Position numbers and translations under genes: made by a program
Notes under the pieces: model-generated
The model's database searches: none
Told to the model about the DNA's origin: nothing
Seen by the model: the letters and a program-made list of their open reading frames with translations, nothing else
Source of the DNA: an uncultured Bacteroidales bacterium
GTDB lineage: Bacteria; Bacteroidota; Bacteroidia; Bacteroidales; Paludibacteraceae
Reading direction: 5' to 3'
Assembly: GCA_937885465.1 (NCBI GenBank)
Contig: CAKZZM010000159.1
Coordinates: 1-24,912 of the forward strand
Length of the DNA: 24,912 nt
In this document: piece after piece, positions 16,871 through 24,742 of the stretch
Layout of the letters: each line of letters opens with the position of its first letter
How positions within the stretch are numbered: position 1 is the stretch's first letter

Positions 16871-17304
16871 TTATCCCAGATATTTTCTGTGAGACATCTT
16901 TACATTCTGCTGGCTCACCATCGCGTAATGCAAGGTCGTGTCAATGCGCACATGACCCAACAACCGTTGAACTTGTTCTATCGGCATGCCTTTGTCTATC
17001 GCCATCGTTGCCAAGGTGCGCCTAAACTTGTACGGATGTACACGCTCAATGTTAGCTGACCGCCCTAATGTTTTCAACCGCCGTTCTGACTGATACCGCA
17101 CCAGATAATCACGGATCTGCGACGTGGTTATCTGAGTAATGGGTACGCAGACCGCCGTTAGAAACTGCCTATCGTAGTGTGATAGTAGCGCATACTCCTT
17201 TCTGAACAACCCTCAATACGCTTGGCAGAGATGAAACTGTCAAGCACTAATAGGTTATCTTCCGCATTGGGCGTTTCGCTCTGACAGACACTCGCGACCA
17301 GCAT
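16871..17304 (-). pseudogene. Tyrosine recombinase (integrase) remnant, frameshifted and internally deleted
   Basis: Two frames on the - strand together resemble one integrase. From ATG at 17304 one frame gives MLVASVCQ, later LDSFISAKRIEGCSERSMRYY and HTTIGSF, and then hits a stop near 17160. The overlapping frame continues with FLTAVCVPITQITTSQIRDYLV, the rest of the core-binding domain. It then jumps straight to HPYKFRRTLATMA, LLGHVRIDTTLHYAMV and the end of the catalytic domain. The catalytic H-R, GH and Tyr of the C-terminal half are present, but the first catalytic Arg and the Lys region, more than 100 residues, are missing. So it carries both a frameshift and an internal deletion and cannot be active. 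It sits beside a tRNA-Asp gene with a duplicated 3' end, the expected place for an integrase that used that tRNA as its target. Confidence 0.88.
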
Positions 17305-17330
17305 TTGCTGGTATTCGCTTCGTTCGGTCT
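17291..17330. repeat. 40-bp direct repeat, copy A, containing an ACCAGCA/TGCTGGT hairpin
   Basis: This segment (starts CTCGCGACCAGCATTTGCTG, ends GTCT) recurs at 17388-17427 with one mismatch. Each copy contains a 7-bp inverted repeat. It overlaps the start of the recombinase remnant. Confidence 0.88.
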
Positions 17331-17336
17331 CTGCAC

Positions 17337-17360
17337 AAAAAAAGGAGCCCTAAAGACTCC
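17337..17360 (-). terminator. Intrinsic terminator of the tRNA-Asp transcript
   Basis: On the - strand GGAGTC (17355-17360) pairs with GGCTCC (17344-17349) around TTTAG. Seven T's follow (17337-17343). It lies downstream of the tRNA and its partial copy. Confidence 0.8.
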
Positions 17361-17396
17361 CTTCCTGCGGTGCGGACGAGACTCGAACTCGCGACC
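17360..17396 (-). repeat. Duplicated 3' end of tRNA-Asp, likely attachment-site scar
   Basis: 37 bases identical to 17430-17466, covering the acceptor 3' strand, the T arm and flanking bases of the tRNA-Asp gene. It lies 70 bases beyond the real tRNA and facing the recombinase remnant. Duplicated tRNA 3' ends are the usual product of site-specific integration into a tRNA gene. Confidence 0.85.
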
Positions 17397-17427
17397 AGCA
17401 TTTGCTGGTATTCGCTTCGTTCAGTCT
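17388..17427. repeat. 40-bp direct repeat, copy B
   Basis: Matches copy A (17291-17330) at 39 of 40 bases, with offset 97. It begins inside the duplicated tRNA 3' end, so the two repeat systems overlap. Confidence 0.88.
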
Positions 17428-17437
17428 TTCCTTCCTG

Positions 17438-17511
17438 CGGTGCGGACGAGACTCGAACTCGCGACCTACGGCGTGACAGGCCGGTATTCTAACCAACTGA
17501 ACTACCGCACC
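17438..17511 (-). tRNA. tRNA-Asp (anticodon GTC)
   Basis: The - strand folds as a cloverleaf. The acceptor strands GGTGCGG and CCGCACC pair, with discriminator G. The D arm has AGTTCAGTTGGTTAGAAT, the anticodon stem-loop is CGGCC-TGTCACG-CCG with GTC, and the T arm has GAGTTCGAGTCTC. The CCA end is not encoded. Its promoter and terminator are both visible. The 3' end is duplicated next to it. Confidence 0.96.
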
Positions 17512-17699
17512 TTCGTCGCAATGCGCTCGGACTCGGACTGAACTCGCTATGCTCGTTCATTGTTGTCCTCGCGATTGCTCCTCTTGCTCGAAAAATAAAT
17601 TTTTCTCGCATTCCACTCACAAAAATCTTCGCTACGCTACGACTTTCGTTCGTTTGTGCTATTTCAAAGAAATAACTCTTGACTCCTCAAAAGCGGATG

Positions 17700-17730
17700 C
17701 AAAAGTATAATCAATATTATTCCTGTGCAA
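17700..17730 (-). promoter_or_regulatory. Predicted Bacteroidota-type promoter of tRNA-Asp
   Basis: On the - strand TTG (17728-17730) and TACTTTTG (17700-17707) are exactly 20 bases apart. The start would be near 17693, leaving about 180 bases of precursor ahead of the tRNA. That precursor, 17512-17693, contains short GC-rich inverted motifs (CGCTACGCTACG) and no gene. Confidence 0.72.
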
Positions 17731-17790
17731 CAAAAAAATGTATATAGTTGTGTTTTTTTTGACGGTCACTCAAAATATGTGTCTAATTTG

Positions 17791-18795
17791 TTAATATTGG
17801 GGCTTCCATGAACGGACATAGTTAAGGAAGGTATCAAAATCAGTTGCCTGTGGCTGTTCTTCCTTCTGTGCAACAACTGTCAAGTAAAATTTGGCATATC
17901 CTTTTTCATCTAACTTAATACCGGCAAGGCGTTGCTTATCGTCAGACAGACATTCAGTTACATACTGCTTCTGTATTGTTACAGCCAACCCTACTGTCTC
18001 TTTCGCATATTTTATGGTATCATTAACAGGCCAATCTGTTCCCCAAGAGGCAAGTAAGCAGGCATCCGCGTCATTCTCGGTTATGCTTGGTCCGCTTCCT
18101 ATTTTCTGAACACCGGTAACTAAAGTGTGAAGGGGAACATTGCAAAAGACTTCGCATTTCATATCTCTATGACCTGCCAGAATAGTATAACGGGTGGTCA
18201 GATCAACGATTGTATCTTCAATCTGCAAGCCCTGCACCACAACTTCCGCTACCGCTTTTTTTTGATTGAGTGAAACTATGCGCTGTGTCCTTGAAACGAA
18301 CTTATCCATTGCCGTCAATTTCTGCTTCTGAGCATCGTATGGCCTTACTGTACCCACACCTATAGTGTTCCCTACTTTGAGAACATCGTCCCCAAAGTGT
18401 TCCGCCAATTGTTCGTCATTGGGATACCACAATGAGCGCGCCAACTCTAAACGGGGAGTTCGCTTGGCATACACATCAATAGTATGACGATTGTCAAAAT
18501 ATATGCGATAAGCCATCTGCTCGCTTTCAAGAGCTACACCATGATGATGCATCATGTTAAATGACTTTTCGCCAAGGTAGAAAGTTTGCTGACGCACCGG
18601 TTTAATGCCATAGCGTTTACCTTCAGCATTACATTCAAAAAATCCCTTTTCTTGAATATCACCTTTGATGAACATCTGTGCCCATACCAGCTGTCTGTTT
18701 GAAGGTTGCGGTGCCGAACTACGACACGAGAGGAGCTGCAGTGAGAGTACGATTGTGCCTATGGTGGCAAGAATAATCTTACAATGCTTGTCCAT
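17791..18795 (-). CDS. DUF4861 family lipoprotein, pectin-locus type
   Basis: 334 residues. The signal sequence ends in a lipobox (QLLSC, Cys24), so it is probably a membrane-anchored lipoprotein. The body matches DUF4861 by recall: early YGIKPVRQQTFYLGEK, MMHHHGVALESEQMAYRIYFDNR, then RSLWYPNDEQLAEHFG, GVGTVRPYD and a late LASWGTDWPVND. DUF4861 proteins are frequent in Bacteroidota polysaccharide loci next to pectin- or uronic-acid-processing enzymes. I know no established reaction; a carbohydrate-active or lyase-like role is inference. The start codon lies inside the end of the GH28 gene (17-base overlap), so the two are co-transcribed and probably translationally coupled. Confidence 0.83.
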   Translation of the reverse strand: MDKHCKIILATIGTIVLSLQLLSCRSSAPQPSNRQLVWAQMFIKGDIQEKGFFECNAEGKRYGIKPVRQQTFYLGEKSFNMMHHHGVALESEQMAYRIYFDNRHTIDVYAKRTPRLELARSLWYPNDEQLAEHFGDDVLKVGNTIGVGTVRPYDAQKQKLTAMDKFVSRTQRIVSLNQKKAVAEVVVQGLQIEDTIVDLTTRYTILAGHRDMKCEVFCNVPLHTLVTGVQKIGSGPSITENDADACLLASWGTDWPVNDTIKYAKETVGLAVTIQKQYVTECLSDDKQRLAGIKLDEKGYAKFYLTVVAQKEEQPQATDFDTFLNYVRSWKPQY

Positions 18796-20284
18796 TGATA
18801 TAAACCTCCTCTATTGTGAGGTCCTCCGTACGGTTAAATTGCGAATTTTCACCGCCGGTCATGCGGATGTTTTTGAGGCTGACATTTTGTATTGGCATTT
18901 CCGGTAAACCATTGAAATAGATGGGGCGTTTAGCATTACGACATACGACATTTTCAATGGTAATATTTTTAAACTGAGGTGTTTCCTCTGTCACCGGTGG
19001 CACCATTGCGCCCATGCGTGCTGCTATTTCTTCCTCCGTTTCCTCACCAGCACCTTTGCCACCATAGAAAAGGTCAAAGAGCAAAGCTTCGTTGGGTATG
19101 TCAGTCATAAAAATATCAGAGATGAAAATGTTTTCTACCACTCCGCCTCGTCCGCGGGTTGACTTGAAGCGCAGACCCACATCAGTGCCTTCAAACAGAC
19201 AGCTCTTCACCTCAATGTTTTTTACGCCACCCGACATCTCGCTGCCCACTACAAAGCCGCCGTGCCCATGATAAACGGTGCAACCATTCACTATTATGTT
19301 TTCTGCCGGAATACCACGCCGCCGTCCGTCTTCGTTTTTGCCGGATTTCATACAAATGGCATCATCGCCCACATCAAATATACAATCAGTAATAACCGCA
19401 TTCTTGCAACTCTCCACATCAACGCCATCGCCATTTTGTGAATACCACGGATTGCGTACATTAAGGTTGGCAAGCACTATATTCTCACAGCAGATCGGGT
19501 GCAGATTCCATGCGGGTGAATTCTCAAAACAAACTCCTTCCAGCAGCACATTCTTGCAGCTAATAAAATTGAGCATCACGGGGCGCAGAAAAGCATGGAT
19601 ATATTCCCATATCGAATCAGAATAGTTGCCGGCAGGCACATTCTGATCCTGACAAAGTGTTACCGCATATTTAGCCCCCTCCGTCGGATACCATATCTTC
19701 TCATCATCTGAAAGTACTCCACCTGATTCAATTTTCTTTTTCCACTGCGAAGCCGTCAGCTTAGCTTTCTTGACAGGACGCCAATAATCCCCCGAACCAT
19801 TAAAAGCTCCATGACCGGTAATGGCAATATTAACAGCATTGTATGCCGAAATGGGTGATTGGCAACGCTTGGTGTCAAGCCCTTCAAAGGATGCGTCATG
19901 AATAGGGTATAGCGAAAAATCAGGCGAGAAGACCACAAGTGCTCCACGCTCTGTGTGCAAATTGACATTCGATTTGAGCACAATCGGCCCGGTTAGATAC
20001 ACTCCGGCGGGAATAACGACCTTACCGCCACCCGATGCTGAAATCTCATCAATCGCATCCTGAATAGCTTGGGTAGTTAGGGTGGAACCGTCATTGATAG
20101 CACCCTTCTCTAAAACATTTATTGAACGGTTGGGGAATTGAGGCAAATCAATCTGAGGCATATTAAATGCCGCAGTCGCAGTTAAGTCGTTTACTTTATT
20201 CTGAAGGCAACATTTCGGTTGCTTCTGAGCACAACCCATAAGCATCAAAACTATTATGACAAACAGAGATAGATGTTTTTTCAT
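18779..20284 (-). CDS. Glycoside hydrolase family 28 polygalacturonase, lipoprotein
   Basis: 501 residues from ATG at 20284. This start is chosen over a TTG 27 bases upstream because it places a lipoprotein signal (MKKHLSLFVIIVLMLMGC, Cys18) at the N-terminus. The right-handed beta-helix fold is announced by AINDGSTLTTQAIQDAID and GGKVVIPAGVYLTGPI. GH28 catalytic motifs are all present: NGDGVD (284-289), GDDA (306-309), GHGG (340-343) and RFK (372-374). The enzyme hydrolyses alpha-1,4 bonds in polygalacturonan or related pectin, from the periplasm or outer-membrane surface. It overlaps the DUF4861 gene. A weak -7 box (TATATTTG, 20309-20316) lies upstream without a clear -33 partner. Endo or exo action cannot be judged. 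Confidence 0.94.
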   Translation of the reverse strand: MKKHLSLFVIIVLMLMGCAQKQPKCCLQNKVNDLTATAAFNMPQIDLPQFPNRSINVLEKGAINDGSTLTTQAIQDAIDEISASGGGKVVIPAGVYLTGPIVLKSNVNLHTERGALVVFSPDFSLYPIHDASFEGLDTKRCQSPISAYNAVNIAITGHGAFNGSGDYWRPVKKAKLTASQWKKKIESGGVLSDDEKIWYPTEGAKYAVTLCQDQNVPAGNYSDSIWEYIHAFLRPVMLNFISCKNVLLEGVCFENSPAWNLHPICCENIVLANLNVRNPWYSQNGDGVDVESCKNAVITDCIFDVGDDAICMKSGKNEDGRRRGIPAENIIVNGCTVYHGHGGFVVGSEMSGGVKNIEVKSCLFEGTDVGLRFKSTRGRGGVVENIFISDIFMTDIPNEALLFDLFYGGKGAGEETEEEIAARMGAMVPPVTEETPQFKNITIENVVCRNAKRPIYFNGLPEMPIQNVSLKNIRMTGGENSQFNRTEDLTIEEVYINGQAL

Positions 20285-20408
20285 GGCATAACTATTTTTA
20301 TTATGCCGCAAATATATAAATATACACTGAATAAGCAGTGCGTTTTTTTGGCGAAAAATGTGAAAAATATTAACCTATGTATAGTTATTCATAAGTTAGT
20401 TGAAACAT

Positions 20409-21158
20409 TTAGGCAAATATCTCCTTGGGATATTCTACTTTATAAAGATAAAGTCCTTCAGCTGGAGCGCTGTCGCCGGCGGCTTCGCGTTGCCTCAGAT
20501 TGATGATTCTTTCAAACTCTTCTTTGCTTATTTTGCCTTTCCCCACAGCAAACAATGTGCCTACAATAGCACGTACCATATTACGAAGAAAACGGTCGGC
20601 GGTAATCTCAAACATCCATATACCGGGCACTTGCTCTGTCCATTGGGCTTGTGTTACTTTACAAAACGTTGTTTTGACATCTGTGTGAGCTTTGCAAAAC
20701 GAAGCGAAGTCTTGAGTTTGAAGTAAAACAGCAGCAGCATCATTCATCTTAGCAAAATCCAATGTGTGTGGAACGCGTGTGCAAAGCATAGTATAGAATG
20801 CGTTCTTCGAGGTACAGACATAGTAATGGTAGGTTCTGCTTATTGCTGAGAAGCGGGCGTGAGCGTCATCGCTTACAGGTACAATCTTTTCAACTGCCAC
20901 ATCATACGGCAGTAGATTATTAAGCCGATAAATAAAGTTAGATAAATCTTTTTGTGAGAAGTCGTAATCAAAATGCGCCACCATCTGAACAGCATGTACG
21001 CCGGTGTCTGTTCTACCGGCTGCCGTAAGCGGCACTCGCTCGCGCAAAATCAAACTGAAAGCATCTTCTAACACAGCCTGCACTGTCAGTGCATTAGGCT
21101 GATATTGCCAACCATGGTACGCGGTGCCCTTATATGAAAAGTAGATGAAATAGCGCAT
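20409..21158 (-). CDS. truA: tRNA pseudouridine synthase A
   Basis: 249 residues, the normal length. TruA converts uridines 38-40 in the tRNA anticodon arm to pseudouridine. GRTDTGVHA at 48-56 carries the catalytic Asp51. YKGTAYHGWQYQ near the N-terminus, SAISRTYHYYV in the middle and FLRNMVRAIVGTL near the C-terminus are characteristic. The start codon is separated by one base from the stop of the upstream flippase gene, so it is the last gene of an operon running from the FKBP genes. The stop lies 124 bases before the GH28 start. Confidence 0.96.
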   Translation of the reverse strand: MRYFIYFSYKGTAYHGWQYQPNALTVQAVLEDAFSLILRERVPLTAAGRTDTGVHAVQMVAHFDYDFSQKDLSNFIYRLNNLLPYDVAVEKIVPVSDDAHARFSAISRTYHYYVCTSKNAFYTMLCTRVPHTLDFAKMNDAAAVLLQTQDFASFCKAHTDVKTTFCKVTQAQWTEQVPGIWMFEITADRFLRNMVRAIVGTLFAVGKGKISKEEFERIINLRQREAAGDSAPAEGLYLYKVEYPKEIFA

Positions 21159-21159
21159 A

Positions 21160-22668
21160 CTAACCTTTCTTGATACTAAAGATTTTGTCTTTCACCCATT
21201 GCTCTATCTCCGGTGATATATGCCATTGCCAAGTAATAATTGCAGTTCCTCCTAATAGGATAACAGAACGAATAATGCTATCAAGCCACATATTGATTGA
21301 AGGGGCATACGTTTTCCAGATGTAGTTAAGTGCTAACACCATAGTGGCAATAAATAGCGTTTTGAGCATGTTTTTAGTTAGTGGCGTAGTATGCAGCATC
21401 AAACCGGTTGTGAGCAAAATCAAAACAAAATAAAGCGCATACGACAGCAGATTAGCCATTGCTGCACCATTCATTCCATATTGCGGGATAAGTTTATTAT
21501 TGAGCCAGATCGCACTTACAGTCAGCACCGCCGACCAAATCAATGATAAGTAATAAAACTTTGAATAATTAAGTGTAGTTAGGCTTATATTAAAGGTCGC
21601 GAGCAACAATTGACTCAAACCCAAGATAAGGACGCAATATTTAGCCGTTTCATATATTTGACCATTGGGCAAAATATGGTAAATCAAATCAATGTTAATC
21701 CAAATGGTCAGCAGAATAAGTGAGCCTACAAGGAGAAGGTTGTTAGCCACTTGTGAAGTCAGCGAGTTGATTTGTTTAGTATCGTCTTCCTTGATTGCGG
21801 CAGCTAATTGCGGGGCCGCTATGGCATTTAACGAACGATAGGGAATACTCACAATAACAGCCATATAAGTAGCTATGGCGAAGATGCCTGTTTCGCTCAG
21901 ACCTTGCTCGGCAGTAATAATGAAACTACTTATATACGGAGCCAAAATAGTGGCAACAGCTGATAATATTAAAAAAGCAGTGTAACTTGCATAACGCCGA
22001 ACTATCGGTAGGTTGTTTTTTAGATAGCTGATGTCAGGGCGAAAAATGCCCAAGTCAGTTTCTGTAAGAACGAAATACAGGATATTGCATAGCGCAGCCA
22101 ATGCATACACAGCACATAATCCCCAAACGAAGCCGTCGAGACTAAGCCAGCGGAAGGCATAAAGCAGATAAAGGATGAGCAGACCTATTCGCGTCAGCAG
22201 TTCACGTACCGCCCGAGGCACGACAATCCGCATTCTCACATTACTATCGGTTTCGAACACCGTTTGATAGAGCATGAAGAATGCTATGGGCAGAACAAAA
22301 TAATAGTAGTTAACAAATAGTGCCGAGCGTTCACCAAAATAATTTTGCAGCACACCTGCTAAAGCTATGTATAGAAGAGCAAAAATGCCGAACCCGATAA
22401 ACGGCACGATCAATGTCCAAAAGAAGAAACCGTGTTCTCGCCCGTCTTCAGACCGGAAATACGGGTAAAACCGAATGGTTGAGCTGGTAGTGCCAAGTTG
22501 CGCCAACCCGATGAACAAAGTTGCGGCATCCACTAAAACACGTGCTAACCCTATCTCCTCTGATGTAAGGAAACGGGTTAGCACGAAAAAAGTGGTAACA
22601 AAGCCAACAGCCACGCCAACATAAGTGATTACTGTCGCGCGTATGCTTTGTTTGGCTATTACTCCCAT
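21160..22668 (-). CDS. Oligosaccharide flippase family membrane protein (Wzx/MurJ-like)
   Basis: 502 residues with about 12-14 hydrophobic helices, the layout of the MOP superfamily exporters that flip lipid-linked glycans across the inner membrane. The N-terminus (MGVIAKQSIRATVITYVGVA, then FLTSEEIGLARVLVDAATLF and LGTTSSTIRFYPYF) fits the polysaccharide biosynthesis/flippase group. The C-terminal half has GMNGAAMANLLSYALYF. No glycan synthesis genes are nearby, so the substrate is unclear. It lies in an operon between the FKBP lipoprotein gene (48 bases upstream) and truA (1 base downstream). Confidence 0.88.
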   Translation of the reverse strand: MGVIAKQSIRATVITYVGVAVGFVTTFFVLTRFLTSEEIGLARVLVDAATLFIGLAQLGTTSSTIRFYPYFRSEDGREHGFFFWTLIVPFIGFGIFALLYIALAGVLQNYFGERSALFVNYYYFVLPIAFFMLYQTVFETDSNVRMRIVVPRAVRELLTRIGLLILYLLYAFRWLSLDGFVWGLCAVYALAALCNILYFVLTETDLGIFRPDISYLKNNLPIVRRYASYTAFLILSAVATILAPYISSFIITAEQGLSETGIFAIATYMAVIVSIPYRSLNAIAAPQLAAAIKEDDTKQINSLTSQVANNLLLVGSLILLTIWINIDLIYHILPNGQIYETAKYCVLILGLSQLLLATFNISLTTLNYSKFYYLSLIWSAVLTVSAIWLNNKLIPQYGMNGAAMANLLSYALYFVLILLTTGLMLHTTPLTKNMLKTLFIATMVLALNYIWKTYAPSINMWLDSIIRSVILLGGTAIITWQWHISPEIEQWVKDKIFSIKKG

Positions 22669-22716
22669 GCGGCGGTGGCTTAGCGGTTGTTAAGGTGGTT
22701 AAAGTGGCATGGAAGG

Positions 22717-23961
22717 TTATTCAATTCCAAGCAATTCCACCTCAAAAATCAGAGTGGAGTAGGGGGGTATAGAACCGGCCTCATGAGAACCATAACCTAA
22801 TTCTTGAGGAATAAAGAAGCGGAATTTAGACCCTACAGGCATCAGCTGAACACCTTCAGTCCAACCGGCAATCACTTGATTAAGACCAAAACTGATAGGT
22901 TCACCTCTTTCAACAGACGAATCAAACACAGTGCCGTCAATCAAAGTACCATGATAGTGCACTCTCACTTTGTCTGTAGCTGCAGGTCTCTTGCCCTTAC
23001 CCATCTTCAGTACTTCATATTGCAACCCACTTTCGGTAGTTATTATACCCGGTTTGGTTTTGTTTTCTTCAAGAAAACGCTCACCTTCAGCTTTGACATC
23101 ACCATAGCGTTTGGCATCTATAGTAGTTTGAACATACTCACCTGCCTGCTGCATAGTAAGTTGCTCTTCATAACCTTTCATCCCGTTCACAAATCCCTGA
23201 CGGATAAGTTCAAAGCGGGTCTCAACACCTTCTATGCCAAGTAAACCTTGTTCCTCTTGTTCAGCAATAGATTTACCTATCTGCTGAGCCATTTGCTTGA
23301 GTTGAGGATTAACAGCTGACGATTTAATGCCGGTATTGATGGCTGCGACCAACTCCTTGAATTGTTTGCCGTCTTCATCGGCTGCAAGCAGTTGTGTACC
23401 CATACCATACCCATTCAAGTAGCCAAGGGCATAATTGAGTGAGTCAATCTGAGTCTTAAGTGCCACTGTCTTCACTTTGCTCGGACATTTAGCAATAATA
23501 GGCTTCGATTTGACTTCTGATTTCTCATTATAATAGTTTTGCTGGAAATACTCACGAGCCACTTCATTGGTCATTACAGTAGTGTCAAGCTTCAGCCCGT
23601 TCACTATACCCTGCATGAACAATTTGCCGTTGTATTGCCAATCTTCGCGTTCAGCCAAACCTTGGCTCTCAAACATCTTGGCTGCCTGACCGATGCTTTC
23701 ACCATTCATCTGTACAGGGGTCTTTTCCTTTATTTTGCCTTCATAACCATCGGTCAATGCTTGAGCAAACTCGTCAACTGTAGCATCCAACTTTGCCGAA
23801 TCAGTGAGGTAATACATTTTTATTTGGGCACCATTAACAATACCCAGCGCATAATTGAGCGAATCTAACTGATCGTGAAGCATTATGTTGCGAGCTTCGT
23901 ATGTATTGCCGCAACTAATCATGGCAACTATTGCCATCAGTAAAAAAGGTAGTTTTTTCAT
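22717..23961 (-). CDS. FKBP-type peptidyl-prolyl isomerase lipoprotein with duplicated N-terminal domain
   Basis: 414 residues. The signal sequence ends in MISC (Cys17), predicting a lipid-anchored envelope protein. Two copies of the helical FKBP N-terminal dimerisation domain follow, recognisable from LDSLNYALGIVNG (about 31-43) and IDSLNYALGYLNG (about 172-184). The C-terminal FKBP domain (about 320-414) has VRVHYHGTLIDGTVFDSS, GWTEGVQLMPVGSKF and IPPYSTLIFEVELLGIE, and the aromatic and Asp active-site positions look intact. It should speed proline isomerisation and assist folding of exported proteins. One N-terminal copy is usual, so the duplication is notable. It follows a shorter paralogue by 18 bases and precedes the flippase gene. 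Confidence 0.93.
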   Translation of the reverse strand: MKKLPFLLMAIVAMISCGNTYEARNIMLHDQLDSLNYALGIVNGAQIKMYYLTDSAKLDATVDEFAQALTDGYEGKIKEKTPVQMNGESIGQAAKMFESQGLAEREDWQYNGKLFMQGIVNGLKLDTTVMTNEVAREYFQQNYYNEKSEVKSKPIIAKCPSKVKTVALKTQIDSLNYALGYLNGYGMGTQLLAADEDGKQFKELVAAINTGIKSSAVNPQLKQMAQQIGKSIAEQEEQGLLGIEGVETRFELIRQGFVNGMKGYEEQLTMQQAGEYVQTTIDAKRYGDVKAEGERFLEENKTKPGIITTESGLQYEVLKMGKGKRPAATDKVRVHYHGTLIDGTVFDSSVERGEPISFGLNQVIAGWTEGVQLMPVGSKFRFFIPQELGYGSHEAGSIPPYSTLIFEVELLGIE

Positions 23962-23979
23962 CTTATGTTTAGTTTATGT

Positions 23980-24564
23980 TTATTCAATAGCTAAAAGTTC
24001 AACTGTAAAAATCAGTGCGCTATAAGGCGGGATAGAGGCACCTGCACCGCGCTCACCATAACCCAACTGATATGGTATATAAAGCTTATATTTAGAGCCT
24101 ACCGACATTAGTTGCAGTCCTTCTGTCCATCCGCGAATAACCTGATTAAGACCGAAACTGATAGGTTCACCCCGCTTATAACTGCTGTCAAATACCGTAC
24201 CATCAATCAGTGTGCCTTCGTAGTGAACACGCACCGTATCAGTTGCCTTAGGTTTCTGACCAAGTGTTCTCTCTAACACTTCGTATTGCAGACCGCTGTC
24301 GGTTGTCTGAACCTCGGCTCGTTTGCCGTTCTCTTCAAGGAAGCGTTCGCCTTCTGCTTTGGCTGCCTTGGCCGTCTGCTGCTCTAATTCGGCAAAAAAA
24401 GTACTAAGTAGAGTCTGAGCCTCGCTGAAGCCTACTTCAGGCTTATTACCTTCAATCATATCCTGTATACCCTTGGCTAAATCAGCATAGGTGAGTGTCG
24501 TTACACCACTGGAGCGCAACTGCTGACCGAGTGATAAACCAAGTGAATAACTTATCTTGTCCAT
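23980..24564 (-). CDS. FKBP-type peptidyl-prolyl isomerase, cytoplasmic form
   Basis: 194 residues without a signal peptide. A short N-terminal helical domain (MDKISYSLGLSLGQQL, to about 70) and a linker (KAEGERFLEENG) lead into an FKBP domain (about 85-194) with VRVHYEGTLIDGTVFDSS, GWTEGLQLMSVG and SIPPYSALIFTVELLAIE. Linker and catalytic domain are close to those of the downstream lipoprotein, so the two arose by duplication and now serve different compartments. Lack of a signal peptide suggests the cytoplasm. It is first in a probable four-gene operon with a promoter just upstream. Confidence 0.93.
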   Translation of the reverse strand: MDKISYSLGLSLGQQLRSSGVTTLTYADLAKGIQDMIEGNKPEVGFSEAQTLLSTFFAELEQQTAKAAKAEGERFLEENGKRAEVQTTDSGLQYEVLERTLGQKPKATDTVRVHYEGTLIDGTVFDSSYKRGEPISFGLNQVIRGWTEGLQLMSVGSKYKLYIPYQLGYGERGAGASIPPYSALIFTVELLAIE

Positions 24565-24600
24565 AATAGTTTTTTTTAATCAATTGTTTTTAGTCAGCCA

Positions 24601-24629
24601 CAAAGGTACAGATTTTTCTATATTTACAA
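24601..24629 (-). promoter_or_regulatory. Predicted Bacteroidota-type promoter of the FKBP-flippase-truA operon
   Basis: On the - strand TTG (24627-24629) and TACCTTTG (24601-24608) are 18 bases apart, close to the usual 19-20. The start would fall near 24594, about 30 bases ahead of the first ATG. Confidence 0.62.
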
Positions 24630-24649
24630 GATAAAAAGTTTCAATATAC

Positions 24650-24688
24650 AAAAATTAGGGTGTATCCGTTTTTTAGATACACCCTAAT
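24650..24688 (-). terminator. Intrinsic terminator of the rightmost gene
   Basis: A perfect 13-bp inverted repeat, ATTAGGGTGTATC (24654-24666) with its complement (24676-24688), encloses a 9-base loop. On the - strand it is followed by a T-run (AATTTTTG). It lies 55 bases after the stop of the right-hand partial gene and insulates the FKBP operon promoter. Confidence 0.88.
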
Positions 24689-24742
24689 CGTTTAGTCGTT
24701 TTTCAAGTTAACAACTCTTTGCCTGAGAATAAATTCTTAGTT

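Noticed and set aside
17305..17541. 78-residue + strand reading frame with CGRDSNSRPAFAG
   Set aside because: It is the antisense of the tRNA-Asp gene and its duplicated end, a well-known kind of spurious frame.
17629..17660. Second copy of the REP-like palindrome near the tRNA promoter
   Set aside because: Only the short CTACGCTACG core and a CACAAA/TTTGTG pair are shared with 14949-15016; the arms differ, so I do not call them one element.
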